NCBI GenBank assembly: GCA_038748065.1 | Contig: JBCDJG010000073.1 | Location: 1-20,163, forward strand | Source of the DNA: JBCDJG01 sp038748065 | Lineage (GTDB): Bacteria > Pseudomonadota > Gammaproteobacteria > Pseudomonadales > Halieaceae | Reading direction: 5' to 3' | DNA length: 20,163 nt | Shown here: piece after piece, positions 1 to 8,856 of the stretch | Layout of the letters: each line of letters begins with the position of its first letter | How positions within the stretch are numbered: position 1 is the stretch's first letter | Translations under genes and position numbers: made by a program | Notes under the pieces: model-generated | What the model saw: the letters and a program-made list of their open reading frames with translations, nothing else | The model's database searches: none | What the model was told of the DNA's origin: nothing

Positions 1-2646
1 ATCAACATACGAGATGAGATCAAACGTATCCCTGGCGTAGGTCGCACGCGGAACAACGGCTCGCGCCGCTACTCCATGCGCATCTGGCTGCACCCCGACA
101 AAATGGCCGCTTACAGCATGACCACCCAGGACGTCATGGAAGCGGTGCGGGAACAAAACGCAGCGGCAGCGGCGGGCACCATCGGCGGCCAACCGAACGA
201 CGGGGAAGTTTCACTCACCTACCCGGTGTCAGCCTCCGGCCGCCTGGAGACCGCGGAGGAATTCGGCGCGATTATTGTCCGGGCAAGCGAAGATGGCTCC
301 ATGGTCCGGCTGCGGGATATCGCTCGCGTCGAGCTTGGCGCCAAAGCCTACACCCTGGATTCCCGGCTGAATGCAGGCCCAGCGGCGGTGCTAAGCATCT
401 ATTTGCTGCCGGGCGCGAACGCGCTGGAGGTCTCCGGGCTCGTGCGCGAAAAGATGGCAGAAATAGAACAGGCGTTCCCGTCGGGTCTGAAATGGCTGGT
501 GGTATTCGACAATGCGGAGTTTGTTGAGCAGTCCATCCGGGAGGTGATCATCACACTGATCGAGGCTCTGCTGCTCGTTATGCTGGTGGTCTATCTGTTC
601 CTGCAGAACTGGCGTACCACGCTGATCCCGTCCCTTGCCGTTCCCGTTTCTGTGGTGGGCACCTTCATCGCCATGCTGGCCTTCGGATTCACGCTCAATA
701 CGGTCAACCTGCTCGCTCTCGTGCTGGTCATTGGCATCGTGGTTGACGACGCCATTGTTGTGGTGGAGAACGTCGAACGCCTGATTACTGAAGACGGCAT
801 GGATGCACGCTCGGCGACAGTCAAGGCCATGAGCGAATTGACGGGCGCCCTGGTAGCGACCTCACTGGTGCTTGCGGCGGTCTTCGTACCCGTTGCCCTG
901 CTGGGGGGCATCACTGGCATGCTCTATCGGGAGTTTGCCATCACCGTCACCGTGGCGGTGCTCCTCTCCACCCTGGTCGCGCTGACGCTTAGCCCAGCCC
1001 TTTGTGCCCTGCTGATGAGAAAGGAAGAGGTCGGCAAGAAGAATTTACTGTTTCGGAAGATCGACGCGCTATTGCAAACAGGCGCCGATCGCTTTGGCTT
1101 GGCGGTCGACGGCACACTGCGTTACACGGGGCGTACGCTTACGGTATTCGCCCTTATGGCCGGCTGCACGTGGCTCCTGATGAGCAGCGTGCCCTCCAGC
1201 TTTATGCCGGTCGAGGATAAAGGCCTGTTCTACGTCGACATGGAACTGCACGACGGCTCAACCGTGAACCGGACCAAGCCAGTGCTGCAGCGGGCCGAGA
1301 CCTATGCGATGGAACATCCCGCTGTCGAACACGTCTTCACCCTGGCGGGCGAAAATCGCCGCACCGGCAGCAATGAAGCTAGCGGCCAGATGGAGATTAT
1401 CCTCAAGCCCTGGGAGGTACGCGGGCCCCAGGGGTTTACCGTGAAGCAGGTGATCGAGGATATCCGAGAGGAGCTTGCTACCTATCCTGAAATAGTGGCT
1501 CAGGTGTCGGAGCCGCCGGCTATTGCGGGGCTGGGGCTGGGCAGCGGCGTAGATCTCGTATTGCAGGATCGCAGCGGCACCAATTGGGAGGGTCTGCTTG
1601 AGACGACGAACCTCGTCATCCAGAAGGCTAACCAACAGCGCGAACTAACCGGCTTCGCCAGCCCGGTCAAACCCGAGACCCCGGAGCTGTTTTTATCAAT
1701 TGACCGTGCCGAAGCCAAGGCACTGGGCGTACCCCTGGCTGACATCTATGGCACGATGAACACGTTTACAGGCTCGTCGGTGATCAACGACTTCAACCTT
1801 TATGGTCGTGTCTACCGGGTGCGCGTGCAGGCGGAGGCTGAGTTTCGTCAACGGCCCGATGCCATGCAGTATTACCACGTACGCTCTGACACGGGCGCCA
1901 TGGTGCCGCTGAGCGTGCTGGGTTCGCTCGATTATTCCACGGGCCCCGCGGCGATCGACCACTACAACATGTTCACGGCGGCCAAGGTCACAGGGGATGC
2001 GGCGCCTGGCTACTCCACGGGCGACGCGATTGAGGCCATGCAGGAGGTGCTGTCACAGAACCTGCCGCCATCAATCGGCTACGAGTGGACGGGTCTGACT
2101 GCCCAGGAAATCGAGGCTGGCGGCCAAGCCATTATCGCCATGGCACTGGCGCTGCTCTTCGTCTACCTGTTTCTCTGCGGCCTGTATGAGAGCTGGACCA
2201 TACCCGTCGCGGTGTTGCTTATCGCCCCGGTCGCCATCTTCGGCGCCTTGCTCGCCGTCTGGTTACGCGACCTTGAGAACAACCTCTTCTTTCAGGTCGC
2301 CATGATCGCACTGGTGGGAATGGCGGCGAAGAACTCCATTCTCATCGTTGAGTTTGCCAAGCAGCTGGTAGAACAGGGGATGAGCTTCAAGGATGCCGCC
2401 CTGCAGTCCGCTCGCCAGCGTTTCCGCCCCATCATGATGACGGCGGTCTCCTTCATTTTCGGCGTTATGCCTCTGGTTCTCTCTACCGGCCCGGGTGCCG
2501 TAGCGCGTCAGTCAATCGCCACAGGCGTACTCGGCGGCATGATACTCGCTACCAGCCTTGGCATTCTTCTGGTGCCCCTGTTCTTCGTGCTGCTAGGCAA
2601 ACTTGACCGCGGCCTTGTTCGGCGGCAGCAGGCCGCGCAGCCGTGA
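1..2646 (+). CDS. RND efflux transporter permease subunit, HAE1/AcrB-like (5' partial)
   Basis: This is the inner-membrane proton/drug antiporter of a tripartite efflux pump. The frame is open from base 1 (a Pro-Gly-Val-Gly stretch precedes Met at 76), so the N-terminus lies outside the window. About 881 codons are present, against roughly 1030-1050 for the family. Seen: the TM4 motif GIVVDDAIVVVENVER, with the proton-relay Asp pair encoded at 745-750; the C-terminal repeat GMAAKNSILIVEFA, with its conserved Lys at 2329-2331; two clusters of hydrophobic helices (about 540-1015 and 2130-2610) separated by a large periplasmic porter/docking region. The stop overlaps the next start in GTGA, so the outer-membrane channel is probably translationally coupled. 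A membrane-fusion protein gene is expected just upstream, beyond the window. The substrate cannot be told from sequence. The family call is very secure. Confidence 0.97.
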   Translation: MNIRDEIKRIPGVGRTRNNGSRRYSMRIWLHPDKMAAYSMTTQDVMEAVREQNAAAAAGTIGGQPNDGEVSLTYPVSASGRLETAEEFGAIIVRASEDGSMVRLRDIARVELGAKAYTLDSRLNAGPAAVLSIYLLPGANALEVSGLVREKMAEIEQAFPSGLKWLVVFDNAEFVEQSIREVIITLIEALLLVMLVVYLFLQNWRTTLIPSLAVPVSVVGTFIAMLAFGFTLNTVNLLALVLVIGIVVDDAIVVVENVERLITEDGMDARSATVKAMSELTGALVATSLVLAAVFVPVALLGGITGMLYREFAITVTVAVLLSTLVALTLSPALCALLMRKEEVGKKNLLFRKIDALLQTGADRFGLAVDGTLRYTGRTLTVFALMAGCTWLLMSSVPSSFMPVEDKGLFYVDMELHDGSTVNRTKPVLQRAETYAMEHPAVEHVFTLAGENRRTGSNEASGQMEIILKPWEVRGPQGFTVKQVIEDIREELATYPEIVAQVSEPPAIAGLGLGSGVDLVLQDRSGTNWEGLLETTNLVIQKANQQRELTGFASPVKPETPELFLSIDRAEAKALGVPLADIYGTMNTFTGSSVINDFNLYGRVYRVRVQAEAEFRQRPDAMQYYHVRSDTGAMVPLSVLGSLDYSTGPAAIDHYNMFTAAKVTGDAAPGYSTGDAIEAMQEVLSQNLPPSIGYEWTGLTAQEIEAGGQAIIAMALALLFVYLFLCGLYESWTIPVAVLLIAPVAIFGALLAVWLRDLENNLFFQVAMIALVGMAAKNSILIVEFAKQLVEQGMSFKDAALQSARQRFRPIMMTAVSFIFGVMPLVLSTGPGAVARQSIATGVLGGMILATSLGILLVPLFFVLLGKLDRGLVRRQQAAQP

Positions 2647-4058
2647 TTCGTACCACCACAATTATCGCGTGCCTGCTGCTGGGTGCGTGCATGGTTGGGC
2701 CCGACTACCAGCGACCGGAAATCCCCGTGGCGGAAGACTGGCATACGGACCTCGACAAGAAGGAAGTTGCTGAGGCCTCGCTCGCCGATCAGGCGTGGCT
2801 CGACATCTTTAAGGACGGGCAGCTGCAGAACATCCTGCAGCAGTCGCTGGCCCAGAACAAATTCATGCTGATCGCTATGGAGCGCATTGAGGAATCGAGG
2901 GCGCTTTACCGTGTAGGCCGCGCGCCCCTCTTCCCAACCCTCGATATTGCGGTTACCGGCGAGCGGGAGAGCGAGTCTGGGCTGGTGGAAGCCGACCCGC
3001 GCATTGCACCAGAATATTTCCTCGGGGCGGCGGCGTCCTGGGAGCTGGACCTGTGGGGCAAAAACCGACGACGCAGCAACGCCGCCTACGCTCGTTATCT
3101 CGCCAGCGAGTATGGCGCCCAGGCAGTCAAGCTGGCCGTTATCGCCGAGGTGAGTCGCGCTTACTTTAATCTGCAGGGCACTAACTCACGATTGGGCGTG
3201 AACTATGCCACGCTGGATGCACGGGAGCAGAGTGTCACGATTGCCGAGAAACGCCACCGCGGAGGACTGACCTCCAGCCTCGAAGTCAAGCAGGCGGAGG
3301 TAGAGAGGGCGGCCACCGCTTCGACCATTCCGCGCATTGAGCAAACCAAACTTGCCACGGAGAACCGACTCGCTGTGCTGATGGGGTTACCTCCTCAGCA
3401 CCTCGAGGTCACCGGTGCTCTGGAAGACCAGTTCATTCCCGCCAAAGTAACCGCAGGGCTACCCTCGGAGCTGCTGGAGCGCAGGCCTGACCTGATGGCG
3501 GCCGAGCAGGAGCTGATTGCCGCGAGCGAGTCCGTGGGTGTTGCCAAGGCCAGGCTCTTCCCTTCGATCAGCCTGACCGGCGCCGCCGGCTACCAGACCG
3601 AAGAGTTCGGTGATCTACTCGATTCCGACGGCAAGTATTGGATCCTCAACGTGGACCTCGTCATGCCGCTATTCAATGCGGGGGCGCGCAGGGCCCAGCT
3701 CACTGCCGCAGAGTCACGCTTCAACCAGACCCGCCTCGCCTATGAGCAGATTGTGCTGGATGCGCTGCGTGAAACCTCTGATGCACTGAACAATTTTTAC
3801 AAGTCCGGCGAAGCGCTGGAAGCGGCGCTGGATCTTGAAAGGGCCTCCTCTGAATACCTGGTGTTGGCCACCAAGCGCTACCGTAACGGCGTACTCAACT
3901 ATCTCGACGTACTTGATGCCCAGCGCCTGCTCTTCGAGGCCCAAATCAGCGCTAGCCTGGCCCGCGAGGATCAGTTGCTGGCTCTGGTCGACTTGTACAA
4001 GGCGCTCGGCGGCGGCTGGGAGCCCGAGAACTTCGTGCCCGTTGAGGAGCGAGATTGA
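2643..4058 (+). CDS. RND pump outer-membrane channel lipoprotein (NodT/OprM family)
   Basis: This is the outer-membrane factor of the pump, a TolC-fold trimer giving the exit duct. The 471-aa length is normal. The GTG start overlaps the permease stop in GTGA. The N-terminus is a lipoprotein signal with lipobox L-G-A-C (Cys16 as lipidation site), followed by MVGPDYQRPE, the usual NodT opening. Two outer-membrane efflux repeats follow. Typical motifs are ASWELDLWGKNRR near residue 130, LLERRPDLMAAE near 280, ARLFPSISLTGAAGYQ near 300 and YRNGVLNYLDVLDAQRLL near 420. Close coupling to the permease indicates that the two form one pump. No convincing terminator was seen after it. Confidence 0.96.
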   Translation: MIRTTTIIACLLLGACMVGPDYQRPEIPVAEDWHTDLDKKEVAEASLADQAWLDIFKDGQLQNILQQSLAQNKFMLIAMERIEESRALYRVGRAPLFPTLDIAVTGERESESGLVEADPRIAPEYFLGAAASWELDLWGKNRRRSNAAYARYLASEYGAQAVKLAVIAEVSRAYFNLQGTNSRLGVNYATLDAREQSVTIAEKRHRGGLTSSLEVKQAEVERAATASTIPRIEQTKLATENRLAVLMGLPPQHLEVTGALEDQFIPAKVTAGLPSELLERRPDLMAAEQELIAASESVGVAKARLFPSISLTGAAGYQTEEFGDLLDSDGKYWILNVDLVMPLFNAGARRAQLTAAESRFNQTRLAYEQIVLDALRETSDALNNFYKSGEALEAALDLERASSEYLVLATKRYRNGVLNYLDVLDAQRLLFEAQISASLAREDQLLALVDLYKALGGGWEPENFVPVEERD

Positions 4059-4204
4059 AAACGCCCGATCGACATACAGTGAGGCGGTATAGTGACTGAG
4101 CCCAGCAGCTGAAAATCACGCGCCCGAGACACTCTGCCGGTTTTAGAGCCAGGCAGTATCGCTATAGTGGGCAACCAGACGACCAATCGGGAGCTTTGGC
4201 CACC

Positions 4205-5620
4205 GTGACTAAGCCACAGCAAGTTAACGAAGCCACCTTGCGAGATGCAGAGAAGGAGGCACACAAGGGTATCCGCGCATGGATCGCACGCGAGCTGGGC
4301 GGCGAAGTACGGAGCATAACCCGGCTGGAGCGCTGGCGTCCGCAGTGGAAGGTCACCTTCGTCGCCGCTGACGAGGTAAGGGCCGTACTGGTCAGGGGCA
4401 ACCGCCCCATCGCGCCGGTATCAGCGCTGCGCTTTGAGATGGATGTGATGGAGGTGCTGGAGAAAAACGGCATCAAGGTCCCTCACATCTACGGCTGGAT
4501 GGATTCTCCAGCGGCTTTTGTCATGGACTGGATCGATACCGAGGATCGCGCCCCGGGCATGCTCCATACCGCTATCGAAAATCCCTCCACCATGAGCGAT
4601 GAGCGCTGGCAGGCGATGCTCAACTACATGCGCGATCTCGCGGCCGTCCATGAAGTACCGGTGAGTGAGTTCGCCAATATCAAAGGCATGAACAAACACC
4701 TCGATACCGCCGAGGGCGTAGCGCTTCACGCGGTGGAGAAAATGTTCCAGGGCGGACTGTACACCGACAAAATCGACCCACCGCTGGCTTATCTTCAGCA
4801 TTGGCTGCGCAGTAACGTGCCGCAGCACCGCACAGAGGTGCGCTTTCTCGCGGGGGATGCGGGACAATTCATGTCGGCTGGCACTGACGTGCTGGCCCTC
4901 CTGGACTTCGAGATCGCCAGTATCGGTGATTTCCACTGGGACCTCGCCTGTTTTCGCGGGCGGCATCCCTACGAAAATATGGGCGATATACCCGCGCTGT
5001 ACCGCGAGTACGAAAGGGTCAGCGGGCGCAAGGTCGAGCTGGAGGTAGTGGCCTACCACACGGTGGCCTTCCTGCAACTTTCTGGCATCGCCGCCAAGTT
5101 TTTTTGCACGCCCGACGCCAAGGGCGGCAACTGGATTGAGGGCGCTTTGGAATACGGCAGCATCATCCGTCGCGCCTATGAAGCCATCGCAGAGTTGAAA
5201 GGCATCGAGCTGGACTACGACCTTGAGTTACCCACGCCGTTGGTCGATGAGTGGGAGTCTTCAGGCCTGCAAAAACTCATGGTCGATATCGAGCATCTGC
5301 CAACCTCGTCCGTCTTTGAACCCTGGGAGCGCGAGCTGATGCACAGCATCCCGAACTTCCTGCACAACTACTCACAGTATCGCAGCTGGTTTGAGCTGGG
5401 CTGCATTAAGGATGCCGAGGCATTAACGGGTGGTTCTTACGCTGACGTGCACACGGCCAACCAGGCGCTCATGGAAATGATTGGCAAGGGCGGCGAGCTC
5501 GATGAAGCCTTGTTTGTGCAGGCAATGCACCGCAGGCAACTGCGCTTCTCCATGATCGTCGCAGGAACGGCTCCCAATGACGACAATCCCTTATTTCATC
5601 GCCTTGATCCGATACTGTGA
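4205..5620 (+). CDS. Phosphotransferase-family (APH/choline-kinase fold) protein with degenerate catalytic loop
   Basis: The first ~280 residues resemble the aminoglycoside/choline phosphotransferase fold (APH, PF01636). Seen: an N-lobe with VRGNRPI, a hinge-like FVMDWID, and a C-lobe where FLAGDAGQFM aligns with the usual HGD-x4-N catalytic loop. His is replaced by Ala and the metal-binding Asn by Met, while the catalytic-type Asp remains. The second metal motif is kept as LLDFEIASIGD. The last ~150 residues are a helical extension I do not recognise. Start: GGGAG at 4189-4193 fits GTG 4205 (11-nt spacer) better than TTG 4196 (2 nt); both are in frame. A TATAGT at 4163-4168 could be a -10 element. 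It lies on the same strand as the acyltransferase, 81 nt downstream. Substrate unknown; it could be a pseudokinase. Confidence 0.85.
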   Translation: MTKPQQVNEATLRDAEKEAHKGIRAWIARELGGEVRSITRLERWRPQWKVTFVAADEVRAVLVRGNRPIAPVSALRFEMDVMEVLEKNGIKVPHIYGWMDSPAAFVMDWIDTEDRAPGMLHTAIENPSTMSDERWQAMLNYMRDLAAVHEVPVSEFANIKGMNKHLDTAEGVALHAVEKMFQGGLYTDKIDPPLAYLQHWLRSNVPQHRTEVRFLAGDAGQFMSAGTDVLALLDFEIASIGDFHWDLACFRGRHPYENMGDIPALYREYERVSGRKVELEVVAYHTVAFLQLSGIAAKFFCTPDAKGGNWIEGALEYGSIIRRAYEAIAELKGIELDYDLELPTPLVDEWESSGLQKLMVDIEHLPTSSVFEPWERELMHSIPNFLHNYSQYRSWFELGCIKDAEALTGGSYADVHTANQALMEMIGKGGELDEALFVQAMHRRQLRFSMIVAGTAPNDDNPLFHRLDPIL

Positions 5621-5701
5621 GGCTGTTACTGTCGTCGTGCGCCAATACGTTGACGGCGTCTGCCATCTTATAAAAGGCGATCACGCCGTAGAGTGATAAG
5701 C

Positions 5702-6295
5702 ATGAAGCAAAAACTCGCCAGAGCGCTATTGCGAATGCTGGGCTGGTCAATGGAGGGAGAACCCCCCACCGCCAAACGCTTCGTGTTGATCGCGGCACCC
5801 CACACATCCAACTGGGATTTCCCCTATATGCTCCTGTACGCCTGGGCCTTTGGCGTTCAGGTTAACTGGCTGGCGAAGCACACGCTTTTTTTCCCGGGTG
5901 CCAACGGTATTCTGCGCGCCCTGGGCGGCATTCCCGTGGTTAGACACAAGAGCCAGCGCATGGTCGATACAATGGTCGACGCCTTACAGGCAAACGAAGA
6001 GCTGATACTGGTGATACCCGCAGAGGGCACACGCGCTTTCACGAAGTATTGGAAATCAGGCTTCTATCACATCGCCCGTCGCGCCTCAGTGCCGATCGTA
6101 CCCTCACGTCTGGACTACAAGAAAAAAAGCGGCGGCTTCGGTAAGCCCCTGCATGTCAGCGGCAGCCTCGAGCGTGACATGAATTACTTCCGCCAGTTTT
6201 ATCGGGGCGTATCGGGTAAGTATCCCGATCAGTTCGGACCAATCAGGCTCGCCGAGGAAGATCGCCCCACAGACTCCGAAGGACTGGCAGCCTGA
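5702..6295 (+). CDS. Small PlsC-like lysophospholipid acyltransferase
   Basis: This is a probable membrane-associated acyltransferase of the 1-acylglycerol-3-phosphate family, moving an acyl chain onto a lysolipid or similar acceptor. Counted from ATG 5702 it has 197 residues, with the HX4D active site HTSNWD (His34, Asp39), the GGIPVVR block, the EGTR acceptor/phosphate-binding block (PAEGTR) and the VPIVPSRLDY block, all in order. That is shorter than standard PlsC (~245 aa) but normal for the small subfamily with an HTSNWD motif. An in-frame GTG at 5693 is an alternative start; neither has a strong Shine-Dalgarno sequence. It is convergent with the TonB-dependent receptor. Acceptor and acyl donor cannot be told from sequence. 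Confidence 0.9.
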   Translation: MKQKLARALLRMLGWSMEGEPPTAKRFVLIAAPHTSNWDFPYMLLYAWAFGVQVNWLAKHTLFFPGANGILRALGGIPVVRHKSQRMVDTMVDALQANEELILVIPAEGTRAFTKYWKSGFYHIARRASVPIVPSRLDYKKKSGGFGKPLHVSGSLERDMNYFRQFYRGVSGKYPDQFGPIRLAEEDRPTDSEGLAA

Positions 6296-6328
6296 CGAGG
6301 CCACGTCACCGCCCGTGATCAGCCAGCA

Positions 6329-8587
6329 TCACAGGTCGAAGGATACCGAACCAGTTACAGTACGCGGGGTCCCGATTGGAATCCGCAAAGGTGTACCGCT
6401 ACCAACCCCGTAATACTCTTCGTCGAATATATTCTTTAAAGCCAGTTGGAAGCGTACGGTACCGTCGCGTCGCAGGAAGCGCGGCGCCTGGATCGTGTAC
6501 CAAGCCGATACATCAACCAGGGTGTAATCATCAATCGCGATGAGGCCTAGAGCGTCCAGGGGACGCTCTGCCTCATAATACACGCCACCACCGACCCCGA
6601 CGCCCTCAAAACCGCCCTCTTGCCATTCATAGGAGACGTAGACGTTAGCCAATTGATCCGCGACACCAGGAAGCGACCCGCCCTCAGAAGTCTGCGCATC
6701 AATGTAGGCATAGGATGCGACTATATTCATACCCGGCCTGGGTTGGCCGGCAAACGACAGAGTGACACCCTCTGATGATGCGCCATTGGCGAGTATGGGC
6801 TGGTCAAATTCGTCAGCGCCAATCACCACATCGGTTTTTTCAATCTCGAAGAGCACCAGAGACGACTGCGCTCGGCCGTCAAAAAACTCGGCCTTTACGC
6901 CAAGCTCGATCTGCTCCGCCAATTCAGGGTCGAGTATGTCTACGACACCAGCAGAGTCAATGAAAACGTTATTGGGCTGAAAAGACTCGGAGTAGGATGC
7001 GAACAGGGCAATGTTATCTCTCAGCATCAATGACAGGCCCGCCATGGGTGTAACAGCATCGCCTTCATCGGCCGTGGTTCGATCAAATCCGGGGAAGAAA
7101 TTTTCGCTTTCTACCTCACTGTAGCGGACACCGAGCAGTGTCCCCAGCCGTTCCGTCCACTTCGTATAAACGTTGGCAAAAATGCCATAGTCTTCTTGCG
7201 TAAACTCATCAACGGGCACGCCCTCTGGAGAGAACTCATCGGACAGCGTGTAGAGCGGCTGCTCAATATTGAACAGCGGCACGCTATTCCCGTCAGTCCG
7301 TTCGCCCGTGACAAACTGGCGTGTCTGCTTGGAATCCCGATAATCGCCGCCAAAGGAAACCCGGTGGTTGAACGAAGCAGTATCGAACTCACCGGTGACC
7401 AGCAGATTCAGATAGCTGACTTCCGATGTTCGGTTGCGGTTGCCGTCGAGGCCCTTGAACAGGAAAACGCGATCGCCGGGCTCATCGTAAACGCCATTGA
7501 AGTCGATTGCTCCGGTGATGAAGCCGTCATCGCTAATGTTAGCGTCTTCATCTACCACGATGGCGAGTTGTGGACGCGATTGCAGATCATTGGAGGTACT
7601 GTCTTCATAGGCGGCACCCAATCGCAGCCTCCAGCGCTCATTGAAAGCGTGATTGAAGGTGGCCTCAAGGAAGTTGAAGTAGACCTGATACTCTTCAAAA
7701 GGGTCGCCAAAGCGACGGCTATCAGAAATACCGAGCAGTTCATTAACCACCTCAAAACCATCCGGGGTGGCCACCGCGATAGTGCCGCGATCCAGCGGCC
7801 TGCTCTCGTCACGATACTCGTAGGACAGCTCGAGGCGTGTCGAGTCGGTAAAGTCGTAGTGGCCTGATATGGCAGCACTCTCGCGCCGTACATCGTAAAA
7901 GTCACGGAAGCTCTCTGAATCCTGAATACTGGCAACAACGCGCATAGCTGCCCGATCAGTGAGCGGCTGTGAGACATCAATCAGCCCCAGAGCATCGCTG
8001 AATGATCCATAGCGCAACTCGCCGGCAATACGCTGCTCCGCAAGTGGTCGCTTGGTCACCAGGTCCACCACGCCGCCCGGCTCAACCCGGCCGTAGCGAA
8101 CTGACGCTGGCCCGCCGATCACCTGGGTGTATTCTATGTTGGTGACATTGGTCCTGAAGAAAGTCTGACGCCGGAAGCCGTTGCGATAAGTCGCGTTGCG
8201 TCGAAAACCGCGCACGTAAAAATCATCCCGCGTGCCACCGAAGCCGTCTGCCGCAGAAATGCCCGGCACGTTGCGCAGCGCCTCTTCGAGGGTCGTAATT
8301 TTGCGATCTAACAGCAGCTGCTCGGGCAGTATCGTGATGTTGCGAGGGTTTTCTAGAAAATCCAGTTCGATGCCTGTGAGCGCATCGCTGCTTTCGACGA
8401 TATACCGTTCCTGCCGAGTTCCGATAACGAGGATCTCCTCAAACTCCGGCTGTGCTTTCGAAGGCTGCCGTTCGCTCGATGAGCCTGCTTTTTCAGCGGG
8501 CGCTTGCGCGATCACGGTGGCCGGCGTGGCTAAACACAAAGCGACCACTAGCGTTCTTGCGAGGTCGCACTTTGCTGCCTTTAGCAA
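6329..8587 (-). CDS. TonB-dependent siderophore receptor
   Basis: This is an outer-membrane gated barrel importing a ferric siderophore with TonB energy. Its 752 residues comprise a signal peptide (about 1-29, cleaved near VIAQA), a TonB-box-like EEILVIG at 50-56, and a plug domain with siderophore-receptor signatures (ENPRNITILPEQL, ALRNVPGIS, DDFYVRGFRR, GGPASVRYGRVEPGGVVDL). A beta-barrel of alternating aromatic strands follows. The chain ends VSFDL, without the usual terminal aromatic. The start is TTG at 8587-8585, supported by AGGAG (plus-strand 8595-8599) at 7-nt spacing, and no ATG fits better. A Fur-like box over a TATAAT lies just upstream, pointing to iron repression. The siderophore is unknown, and no synthesis or ABC-import genes are in the window. 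Confidence 0.95.
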   Translation of the reverse strand: MLKAAKCDLARTLVVALCLATPATVIAQAPAEKAGSSSERQPSKAQPEFEEILVIGTRQERYIVESSDALTGIELDFLENPRNITILPEQLLLDRKITTLEEALRNVPGISAADGFGGTRDDFYVRGFRRNATYRNGFRRQTFFRTNVTNIEYTQVIGGPASVRYGRVEPGGVVDLVTKRPLAEQRIAGELRYGSFSDALGLIDVSQPLTDRAAMRVVASIQDSESFRDFYDVRRESAAISGHYDFTDSTRLELSYEYRDESRPLDRGTIAVATPDGFEVVNELLGISDSRRFGDPFEEYQVYFNFLEATFNHAFNERWRLRLGAAYEDSTSNDLQSRPQLAIVVDEDANISDDGFITGAIDFNGVYDEPGDRVFLFKGLDGNRNRTSEVSYLNLLVTGEFDTASFNHRVSFGGDYRDSKQTRQFVTGERTDGNSVPLFNIEQPLYTLSDEFSPEGVPVDEFTQEDYGIFANVYTKWTERLGTLLGVRYSEVESENFFPGFDRTTADEGDAVTPMAGLSLMLRDNIALFASYSESFQPNNVFIDSAGVVDILDPELAEQIELGVKAEFFDGRAQSSLVLFEIEKTDVVIGADEFDQPILANGASSEGVTLSFAGQPRPGMNIVASYAYIDAQTSEGGSLPGVADQLANVYVSYEWQEGGFEGVGVGGGVYYEAERPLDALGLIAIDDYTLVDVSAWYTIQAPRFLRRDGTVRFQLALKNIFDEEYYGVGSGTPLRIPIGTPRTVTGSVSFDL

Positions 8588-8594
8588 ATGGATT

Positions 8595-8599
8595 CTCCT
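8595..8599 (-). promoter_or_regulatory. Shine-Dalgarno site that decides the TTG start of the siderophore receptor
   Basis: The minus strand reads AGGAG, then 7 nt, then TTG. This supports the rare start codon and the signal peptide that follows it. Confidence 0.75.
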
Positions 8600-8610
8600 G
8601 ACGTGTTAAT

Positions 8611-8629
8611 GCAAATGAGAACCATTATA
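8611..8629 (-). promoter_or_regulatory. Putative Fur box overlapping the -10 element of the siderophore receptor
   Basis: The 19-mer GCAAATGAGAACCATTATA matches the classical Fur consensus GATAATGATAATCATTATC at 14 of 19 positions by hand alignment. The plus-strand ATTATA at 8624-8629 reads as a perfect TATAAT -10 on the minus strand, inside the box. Transcription would begin roughly 30 nt before the TTG start. Fur with Fe(II) bound there would block RNA polymerase, as is known for siderophore receptors. No good -35 hexamer is visible. Confidence 0.7.
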
Positions 8630-8655
8630 TACATGAGCGGTGTGGATAGCATCCT

Positions 8656-8709
8656 GGCAAGCGAGCGTCTGACGCCCACCATGCCAGCGGCAAGCGAGTG
8701 CCAGCGGCA
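8656..8709. repeat. Short direct repeats in the receptor/reductase divergent intergenic region
   Basis: GGCAAGCGAG occurs at 8656-8665 and 8689-8698 (starts 33 nt apart). GCCAGCGGCA occurs at 8683-8692 and 8700-8709 (starts 17 nt apart). The repeats lie 150-200 nt before the reductive-dehalogenase-like gene, in a 269-nt gap with no convincing gene. They might be operator copies or chance repeats in GC-rich DNA. Confidence 0.4.
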
Positions 8710-8856
8710 CCTGGTCCGGCCCCAAAAATTGCTGAAAACTGCCAGCTTCTGCTTGATTCCGCTGTAAGCCGCACTAACAGCCATGTCGCTGTGCTGGTGA
8801 TGGCGCGCAGGCCCTTTAACATCGATAGTGAAGATTGGTGGTAGCGGGCCTGGCTG

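Noticed and set aside
4421..5077. 218-codon minus-strand frame inside the phosphotransferase gene
   Set aside because: Antisense shadow; the plus-strand gene has domain motifs and this frame has none.
5650..5674. TTGACG and TATAAA before the acyltransferase as a promoter
   Set aside because: The hexamers are only 13 nt apart, too close for a standard sigma70 promoter.
7196..7867. 223-codon + strand frame inside the siderophore receptor
   Set aside because: Antisense shadow of a gene with clear family motifs; common in GC-rich DNA.
8633..8767. 44-codon + strand reading frame starting just after the Fur-like box
   Set aside because: No Shine-Dalgarno, no recognisable domain, and it overlaps the receptor promoter on the other strand; not enough to call a gene.
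8588..8856. Possible cobalamin riboswitch before the corrinoid-type reductase
   Set aside because: I could not find a convincing B12-box or the expected fold by eye; a covariance-model search would settle it.
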